Under the pieces are notes generated by a model. It saw only the letters and a list, made by a program, of their open reading frames with translations, searched no databases and had not been told where the DNA came from. The position numbers and the translations under genes are program-made. Positions 31,168-36,051 of a DNA stretch of 36,051 bases are shown here, piece by piece (position 1 is the stretch's first letter; each line of letters begins with the position of its first letter). Source of the DNA: Anaerolineae bacterium (GTDB taxonomy: Bacteria > Chloroflexota > Anaerolineae > Aggregatilineales > Phototrophicaceae); NCBI GenBank assembly GCA_022843745.1, contig JALHNB010000065.1:1-36051 (forward strand). Direction: 5' to 3'.

Positions 31168-32628
31168 ATGCTCTCAAAAATCGAACAAGTTTTGCCGCGC
31201 ACCTCGCCCGAACAGCAGGGTATCGCTTCCTCCGCTGTGCTTCAGTTTGTCGAGGCGCTGGAAAGCCAGATGCGCGAAATCCACAGCTTCATGCTCCTGC
31301 GGCATGGCAGCGTCATCGCCGAAGGCTGGTGGTCGCCCTATGGACGTGAACATCCTCACGCGCTGTTTTCCGTCAGCAAAAGTTTTACTTCGACGGCTGT
31401 CGGGTTGGCAATCGCTGAAGGGCATTTCGCCATTGACGATCCCGTGCTGCCCTTCTTCCCGGATGATGCGCCCGCTGAAATAAGCGAAAATCTGGCGGCG
31501 ATGCGTGTCCGGCATCTGCTGACCATGTCAAGCGGACACGCCGACGATACCTGGTCGCATATGGTGAATAGACCCGACGGCAATTGGGTGAAGGGGTTTT
31601 TTGGCGTACCTGTTCTCCACGCGCCGGGGACACACTTTCTCTACAACACGGGCGCGACCTATCTGCTCTCGGCTATCGTCCAGAAAACAACAGGCATGAA
31701 GGTCGTCGATTATCTCGGATCGCGACTTTTTGAGCCGTTGGGGATCGAGATAGCCACCTGGGAAGAATCGCCGCAGGGCATCAACAAGGGCGGCATCGGC
31801 CTGAGCATCAAAACCGAAGATTTGGCGTGTTTCGGTCAGCTTTATCTGCAAAAAGGCATCTGGCAGGGCAAACAGATTTTGCCTGAAGCGTGGATTTCGG
31901 CAGCGACAAGCACCCAGATTTCGAATGGAGACGAGGCCGAGAGCGATTGGACACAGGGTTACGGCTATCAATTCTGGCGCTGCCGTCATGGTGCTTACCG
32001 GGGCGATGGCGTATTCGGTCAGTTTTGCGTCGTCATGCCGGAGCAGGATGCCGTTCTCGTCATGACAGGCGGCGTGGATGTGTTCGATATGCAGCAGCCA
32101 TTGAATCTGCTCTGGGAAATTTTGCTCCCGGCAATGAGCGCTGACCCGCTGCCTGATGATGCCGCCGCGCACGACAAATTAGCAAATAAATTGTCGAATC
32201 TGAGCCTACCTGTCGCACAAGGTCAGCCAGCCTCGTCCATCGCGTCAAAACTTTCTGGCCGGACGTACAAAGTCGATGCCAACGACCTGAAAATCGACAC
32301 CATCGCGCTGAATTTTGCCGATTCTGGCTGCACCGTCAGCGTTAAAACGGCCTTATCGCTGGAAACCTTCCCCTGCGGTTATGGCAAATGGGCGCAGGGC
32401 GAGACGAGCCTATTTAATGAGCCGGATTGGGCGAGTCTCGCGCCCGTCGCCACCAGCGGCGCGTGGACAGCCGACGACAGCCTGACGATGATCGTGCGGC
32501 TCTATGAAACACCATTTTTCCACACGCTGGTTTTCCACTTCATCGGCGACGAGATGATGATCGAGTCGCAGGTCAACGTCTCGCTGGAATCCACCGAACC
32601 GCACCTGCTGACAGCCCACCCCACCTAA
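31168..32628 (+). CDS. Beta-lactamase-related serine hydrolase (class C fold)
   Basis: This protein of 486 residues has the penicillin-binding/class C fold without a signal peptide. The nucleophile motif SxxK is Ser68-Val-Ser-Lys71 in HALFSVSKSFTSTAVGLA. The second motif Tyr is in PGTHFLYNTGATYLLSAIV (Tyr159). VRHLLTMSSGHADD is the usual landmark between them. The last 140 residues are an extra beta-rich domain. Members of this esterase subgroup act on esters or amides rather than beta-lactams. Three in-frame ATGs occur at 31159-31170; the third is preferred because its GGA-containing ribosome binding site is nine bases away while the first abuts it. It is probably in one unit with the APH-like gene. 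Confidence 0.88.
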   Translation: MLSKIEQVLPRTSPEQQGIASSAVLQFVEALESQMREIHSFMLLRHGSVIAEGWWSPYGREHPHALFSVSKSFTSTAVGLAIAEGHFAIDDPVLPFFPDDAPAEISENLAAMRVRHLLTMSSGHADDTWSHMVNRPDGNWVKGFFGVPVLHAPGTHFLYNTGATYLLSAIVQKTTGMKVVDYLGSRLFEPLGIEIATWEESPQGINKGGIGLSIKTEDLACFGQLYLQKGIWQGKQILPEAWISAATSTQISNGDEAESDWTQGYGYQFWRCRHGAYRGDGVFGQFCVVMPEQDAVLVMTGGVDVFDMQQPLNLLWEILLPAMSADPLPDDAAAHDKLANKLSNLSLPVAQGQPASSIASKLSGRTYKVDANDLKIDTIALNFADSGCTVSVKTALSLETFPCGYGKWAQGETSLFNEPDWASLAPVATSGAWTADDSLTMIVRLYETPFFHTLVFHFIGDEMMIESQVNVSLESTEPHLLTAHPT

Positions 32629-32659
32629 ACAGATTCGGCGATTCATCACATCTTGCTAG

Positions 32660-32679
32660 GGGCGAGGCATGCCTCGCCC
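32660..32679. repeat. Perfect 20-bp palindrome, family A hairpin and probable terminator
   Basis: GGGCGAGGCATGCCTCGCCC is followed by TTTTCC and preceded by CTAG. It lies 31 bases after the hydrolase stop. Confidence 0.7.
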
Positions 32680-32758
32680 TTTTCCGTAACATGACGCGCC
32701 CACTTCCCAACCGAACCATCCTCCCGCCTAAGGAGTATAGACGGCAAGAGGATGCGCC

Positions 32759-33637
32759 ATGAAAACAACTTTTTTACTTGCCCTATCGCTGCTTTTTATA
32801 CCGATTCTCGCCGCCGAAGAAAATTTACCGGACAGAATCCGAGCCGAGCGTCGAGATTTCCTGCCGGAAGGTATTGAATATGATGGCGAACAATTTTTGC
32901 TCAGTTCGATGGCGGAAGGCACGGTTTTCGCCGTCGCCGATGATGGCACGCTCACGCCGTTTATCGAGGATTCTGACCTGATCGCGTCTATCGGCCTGGA
33001 AATTGACGAGGCCAGCAAACGCCTGCTGGTGGTCAACGCCGATGCCACCGTTTCGCTGGAATCCGAAAACAGCGGCGTGGCGATGCTCGGCATTTACGAC
33101 CTGGAAACCCGCGAACGTCTGCAGATGGTTGACCTGGACGATCTCGCGCCGGACGACAAGCATTTTGCGAATGATCTCACCGTCGATGACGAGGGTAATG
33201 CTTACGTCACCGACAGCCTCGCCCCGGTAATTTATAAAGTCACGCCGGATGGTGAAGCATCGATTTTTCTGGAAGATGACGGCCTGCTGATCGACGGTTT
33301 CGGCGGCAACGGCATCGTCTATCATCCCGATGGCTATCTGCTGGTCGGCATTTCCGGCGTGGAACTCTATAAAATCCCTCTGGACGATCCCCAAAATTGG
33401 ACACTTATCGAAACGAGCGAGGTCATTTCGGCGGACGGTATGTTGTTGAGCGACGATGGAACATTATTCGTCGCCAGCCAGGGCAGCATTTTAGCGCTCC
33501 AAAGTGACGATGATTGGCACAGCGCCGAGGTGATCGAACGCGCTCGCCGCCACCCCGCCACGACGATTGCCTTTCGCGGCGATGAAATTTACGCCGTCTA
33601 TCCCGAATCGCATGAAATCGTGCGCGTAGACTTTTAA
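32759..33637 (+). CDS. Exported SMP-30/gluconolactonase-like beta-propeller protein
   Basis: This protein of 292 residues has a signal peptide at 1-19 (MKTTFLLALSLLFIPILAA). The rest is a six-bladed propeller of the SMP-30/gluconolactonase/LRE kind: FLPEGIEYDGEQFLLSSMAEGTVFAVADDG opens the first blade, HFANDLTVDDEGNAYVTDSLAPVIYKVTPDG carries the Asn and Asp that bind the catalytic metal in family members, and SADGMLLSDDGTLFVAS is the equivalent later blade. Lactone hydrolysis in the periplasm or outside is possible, but many exported members have no known substrate. AGAGGA lies six bases before the ATG. Confidence 0.88.
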   Translation: MKTTFLLALSLLFIPILAAEENLPDRIRAERRDFLPEGIEYDGEQFLLSSMAEGTVFAVADDGTLTPFIEDSDLIASIGLEIDEASKRLLVVNADATVSLESENSGVAMLGIYDLETRERLQMVDLDDLAPDDKHFANDLTVDDEGNAYVTDSLAPVIYKVTPDGEASIFLEDDGLLIDGFGGNGIVYHPDGYLLVGISGVELYKIPLDDPQNWTLIETSEVISADGMLLSDDGTLFVASQGSILALQSDDDWHSAEVIERARRHPATTIAFRGDEIYAVYPESHEIVRVDF

Positions 33638-33658
33638 CGCGGACAGGCAAATACTGAT

Positions 33659-34234
33659 TTATCCCGCCGGCTCATATGTCACTACCACCACGCCGTTCGC
33701 TGTCGCTTTGGCGCTGATGAGTTGAAGGTTGGCAAGTGCGCCGCCGTCAGAAAACATCCGCCGTCCTGATCCTAGAACACACGGGTGAATCAGCAGTATA
33801 TAGCGATCAACCAGATTGTGTTTGATGAGCGTTTGGATCAACTTGCTGCTACCCCACACGATGATATCGTCCCCCGGCTGTGCTTTGAGTGCAGTCACAC
33901 CTCCCGGCACGTCACGAATCAGAGTCGAGTTCTCCCAGGGCAGCGGCTCCCGCAGCGTCGTTGAGGCGACATATTTCTGCATATTGGTGAGCGTGCTGGT
34001 GAAGGGATTGTCGGGATGTTTCGGAAAGTAATTATAGAAAATTTCGTAGGTTCGACGGCCCATCAACAGCGAACCGAAACTCGACAGGCTCTCCCCGGCC
34101 TCCTGGCTCTGCATCGCATTGTAGGCAGCAGCCCACCCACCGAGTTCGAAACCGCCACTTTGATCCTCCTCGCGCTGCATCGGGGCTTGCATCACCCCAT
34201 CCACCGTCACATTATTGAAAACCACAACCTTCAT
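33659..34234 (-). CDS. Dihydrofolate reductase family protein (RibD C-terminal domain)
   Basis: This protein of 191 residues has the RibD_C/DHFR-like fold. It opens MKVVVFNNVTVDGVMQAP, typical of the stand-alone 'DHFR family' reductases, and contains GSLLMGRRTYEIFYNYFP, KYVASTTLREPLPWENSTLI, the NADPH-loop segment DDIIVWGSSKLIQTLIKHNLVDRYILLIHPCVLGSGRRMF and the last strand VVVVTYEP. It should reduce a pteridine-like or other small substrate with NADPH; real substrates of this branch are unknown. A weak promoter (AATTAT, 17 bases, TATACT) and two direct repeats lie upstream, and the AraC-type gene precedes it on the same strand, so activation by that protein is likely. Confidence 0.9.
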   Translation of the reverse strand: MKVVVFNNVTVDGVMQAPMQREEDQSGGFELGGWAAAYNAMQSQEAGESLSSFGSLLMGRRTYEIFYNYFPKHPDNPFTSTLTNMQKYVASTTLREPLPWENSTLIRDVPGGVTALKAQPGDDIIVWGSSKLIQTLIKHNLVDRYILLIHPCVLGSGRRMFSDGGALANLQLISAKATANGVVVVTYEPAG

Positions 34235-34267
34235 GCGAAAAGCCCTTCTGCTCTGTAATTTGAAAGC

Positions 34268-34296
34268 AGTATAGCTTTATCGCAGGTGGAATAATT
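34268..34296 (-). promoter_or_regulatory. Weak promoter of the RibD-type gene
   Basis: On the minus strand, AATTAT (34296-34291), a 17-base spacer and TATACT (34273-34268). The -10 is good and the -35 poor, as in activator-dependent promoters. The direct repeat at 34298-34324 abuts the -35. Confidence 0.5.
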
Positions 34297-34297
34297 G

Positions 34298-34356
34298 TAA
34301 AAATCCGCCAAATCAGACGTATGAGTTATAAAAATCCCCCAATTTCAGACATATGA
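34298..34356. promoter_or_regulatory. Two direct repeats, candidate AraC-type activator sites
   Basis: The copies are at 34298-34324 and 34329-34356, about 85 percent identical with one base inserted. Plus-strand landmarks are TAAAAATCC at the left and TCAGAC-(g/a)-TATGA at the right. The distal copy overlaps the end of the AraC gene. Direct repeats upstream of a weak -35 are the usual binding arrangement of AraC-family activators. Confidence 0.6.
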
Positions 34357-35166
34357 ATAGCCAAGCTGGGCGTGATACGAATCGTTTTCTTTTGAGGATA
34401 TGTCTTTTGGCGTCATGCCGGAAAAGGCTTTGATGTCTCGGATGAAATGCGACTGGTCATAGTAACAAAGGGTATGGGCAATATCGGTCAGTTTTGCGTA
34501 CTGCCCGGTCTTGATAAGCCGGATCGCTTCGTTAAACCGTCTGACTCGAATGTACGATTGAGGGGAAATGCCGACGGCCTGGCTGAACCGACGCTCAAAG
34601 TGGCGTTCAGATATGTTCAGGTGTTGGAGCAGGCTTTTTACGCTCACCGTAGCCGCATCGTGGTGGATCATATTTAAGCTCGCCTCCACAAGCGCATCCC
34701 GTGTTCGCTCCCACTTGAGCTGCGCGAACAAAAAACTGGTCAGCCGCGCAATCTGGTCGGGTACACTTTTCGCTTCGATTAATTGCATATTCAGATCATC
34801 AGCCGAAAATTCGTTCAGCTCCACCGATCCATTTGCCAGCGAGCTTGCATCCAGTCCGAAGAGGCTTTTCAGCGCATGAGGCTTCAAAACCACCTGGATA
34901 CTCGTGTACGACCCCGCTTTGTAATTCATGACGCTTGGCTCTGTAACCGTCCCATGCAGAAAGAGCGTGGGGATGTGGGCGATGTATGAAGGGGTAATGA
35001 TATTCTGAAGCGCTGTCCGCCCGTTGTCATGCTGAAAAACGATGCCGGGCAGGGCTTTAGGAGCGACTTTTATCGCTAAGCCTTCCGTGCCGCTGTGCTC
35101 AGACACTCTGAAGCATTCAACATCGCGTTTCAAGGGTTCAGGAACAGGGATAAGATCAAATTTCAT
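34345..35166 (-). CDS. AraC family transcriptional regulator
   Basis: This protein of 273 residues has an N-terminal beta-rich sensor domain (residues 1-150; GLAIKVAPKALPGIVFQHDNG, then HIPTLFLHGTVTEPSVMNYKAGSY and IQVVLKPHALKSLFG). The C-terminus carries two HTH motifs of the AraC class: VSVKSLLQHLNISERHFERRFSQAVGISP and LTDIAHTLCYYDQSHFIRDIKAFSGMTP. The start at 35166 is chosen because GGAGGG is five bases before it; a longer open frame to 35397 would run through a family A hairpin and overlap the divergent GNAT gene. Two direct repeats lie between this gene and the RibD-type gene, the probable target. Confidence 0.92.
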   Translation of the reverse strand: MKFDLIPVPEPLKRDVECFRVSEHSGTEGLAIKVAPKALPGIVFQHDNGRTALQNIITPSYIAHIPTLFLHGTVTEPSVMNYKAGSYTSIQVVLKPHALKSLFGLDASSLANGSVELNEFSADDLNMQLIEAKSVPDQIARLTSFLFAQLKWERTRDALVEASLNMIHHDAATVSVKSLLQHLNISERHFERRFSQAVGISPQSYIRVRRFNEAIRLIKTGQYAKLTDIAHTLCYYDQSHFIRDIKAFSGMTPKDISSKENDSYHAQLGYSYV

Positions 35167-35217
35167 GAGAACCCTCCGTGTGTCAATCGTTTCACATGCA
35201 ACTCTACTACAGAAAGG

Positions 35218-35240
35218 TAGGGGTGCAAGGCTTGCGCCCT
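35218..35240. repeat. Family A hairpin
   Basis: GTAG precedes GGGTGCAAGGCTTGCGCCC, followed by TTTTTGCACC. One T replaces C in the left arm compared with the copy at 10537. It lies upstream of the AraC gene on the minus strand, so it does not terminate that gene. Confidence 0.6.
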
Positions 35241-35352
35241 TTTTGCACCTATTCTGACCATTGCACTTCGACTCGACTGCGGAGTCCATGACAGCGGCGC
35301 AGACATATTCTAGAATCGAAAAATCGCGCCTCTTAGCCGAAAAATAATCGTG

Positions 35353-35871
35353 ATGCTCAAAATTATTGCCGCCGAAACCGACGACCATATTCAGCACATC
35401 ATCGCTCTGTCACAGGAGTATGTGACGTGGATGCTCGCCGAAATCCCCAATCATTATCCCGAACTCGACCTGACCGAATTTATGGGTGGGCGCAGCTATG
35501 ACGATGTACGCAAGAAATTCCCCGGCGAACACGTCCCGCCCGATGGTCGCCTCTATTTAGCCCTCAGTGATGATCGAGTCGGCGGCTGTATCGCCCTCGC
35601 GAAATTGTCGGATACGGTCTGCGAGATGCGGACGCTCTACATCCGACCAGAATTTCGCGGCGTGGGCATGGCAAAAACGCTCGTGCAAACCATCCTCAGC
35701 GATGCCCGCGACATCGGCTATAGCCACATGCGGCTGGATACGCTGGGCTTCATGAACGGCGCGCAAAACCTGTATCGTTCGCTCGGCTTTTACGACATCG
35801 CGCCCTACCGCGACCTGTCCGATGCGCAAAAACAATGCGTCCGCTTTTTCGAGAAGGATTTGCGAAGATAG
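35353..35871 (+). CDS. GNAT family N-acetyltransferase
   Basis: This protein of 172 residues has the GNAT fold. YLALSDDRVGGCIALAKLSDTVCEMRTLYIRPEFRGVGMAKTLVQTILSDA covers strands 4-5 and the acetyl-CoA pyrophosphate loop (RGVGMA in place of the consensus Q/RxxGxG/A). MRLDTLGFMNGAQNLYRSLGFYDIAPYRD is the usual C-terminal region. It transfers an acetyl group to an unknown small amine or protein. The ATG at 35353 is used rather than the overlapping GTG at 35350; neither has a good ribosome binding site. It is divergent from the AraC gene. Confidence 0.9.
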   Translation: MLKIIAAETDDHIQHIIALSQEYVTWMLAEIPNHYPELDLTEFMGGRSYDDVRKKFPGEHVPPDGRLYLALSDDRVGGCIALAKLSDTVCEMRTLYIRPEFRGVGMAKTLVQTILSDARDIGYSHMRLDTLGFMNGAQNLYRSLGFYDIAPYRDLSDAQKQCVRFFEKDLRR

Positions 35872-35915
35872 GTGCAGAGGGTATAGCGGGTACAAAGGGT
35901 ATAGAAGTATCTGTA

Positions 35916-35938
35916 GGGGCAGGTCTGAGACCTGCCCC
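35916..35938. repeat. Family A hairpin, nearly perfect 23-bp palindrome
   Basis: GGGGCAGGTCT (35916-35926), one base, AGACCTGCCCC (35928-35938), preceded by TGTA. It lies 44 bases after the GNAT stop and is a terminator candidate. The remaining 110 bases to the window end are purine-rich and show no gene I can support. Confidence 0.65.
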
Positions 35939-36051
35939 ATATGCACCAACTTAAGAGACCTGCCGGAGAGACTGAAAGGTCAAAGGATGGAGAGAACGGC
36001 AGGACATGCGGGAGGTGGCGGGCAAGAGATGGGCGAGACGGCGTAAAAAAG

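Noticed and set aside
35167-35397. N-terminal extension of the AraC gene up to 35397
   Set aside because: The extension would run through a family A hairpin and overlap the divergent GNAT gene. A strong GGAGGG site marks the start at 35166.

Overview
The window is a stretch of bacterial chromosome, most likely from a Chloroflexota (Anaerolineae-like) organism. This is inferred from gene style rather than a marker gene. Secreted proteins combine SH3b or WD40 domains with Thr/Pro 'TPTPTP' linkers. Uma2, DUF3352, DUF2270, DinB, PPOX and WYL-regulator families occur as scattered single genes, and TTG/GTG starts with good ribosome binding sites are common. Base composition is moderately GC-rich except in a few patches. 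No rRNA, tRNA, CRISPR array, integrase or transposase was seen.

Layout. 1-1.7 kb: a small helical protein and a secreted SH3b protein. 1.7-4.1 kb: orphan HicB, orphan sugar-ABC permease, Uma2 nuclease-fold protein, PPOX flavoprotein. 4.2-5.7 kb: a frameshifted gene followed by WYL regulator 1. 5.8-12.4 kb: secreted alpha/beta hydrolase, sensor histidine kinase, MarR regulator, F420/FMN PPOX protein, DUF3352 surface protein. 12.5-16.2 kb: small unknown protein, DUF2270 membrane protein, WD40-SH3b protein, and a tandem pair of DUF4177-like genes. 16.4-18.2 kb: a one-component regulator joining a DeoR-type HTH to a Cys/His-rich TRASH/NosL-like metal domain, followed by two envelope proteins. 18.3-20.2 kb: divergent MarR regulator and FAD monooxygenase with tandem operators between them. 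20.2-23.6 kb: GyrI-like, DinB, DUF1801, DinB and WYL regulator 2. 23.7-27.8 kb: an AT-richer decay zone with four broken genes around one intact stalked surface protein. 28-29.9 kb: a Gfo/Idh/MocA plus ThuA sugar-oxidation pair. 30.2-35.9 kb: APH-type kinase, serine hydrolase, SMP-30-like protein, RibD-type reductase with its probable AraC activator, and a GNAT acetyltransferase.

How the genes may work together. The most coherent signal is a small regulon. Three copies of a 17-bp palindrome, TTGACA-N5-TGTCAA, lie in the promoter regions of the PPOX gene, both DinB genes and the DUF1801 gene, and each of the two WYL regulators sits in a transcription unit headed by one copy. The RibD-type reductase gene has two direct repeats abutting a weak -35 element and follows an AraC-type gene, as expected for activator control. 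The metal-domain regulator has its own inverted repeat just before its start. Intergenic space is filled with two families of GC-rich hairpin repeats, usually just downstream of genes. All functions are assigned from sequence inspection; no searches were run.
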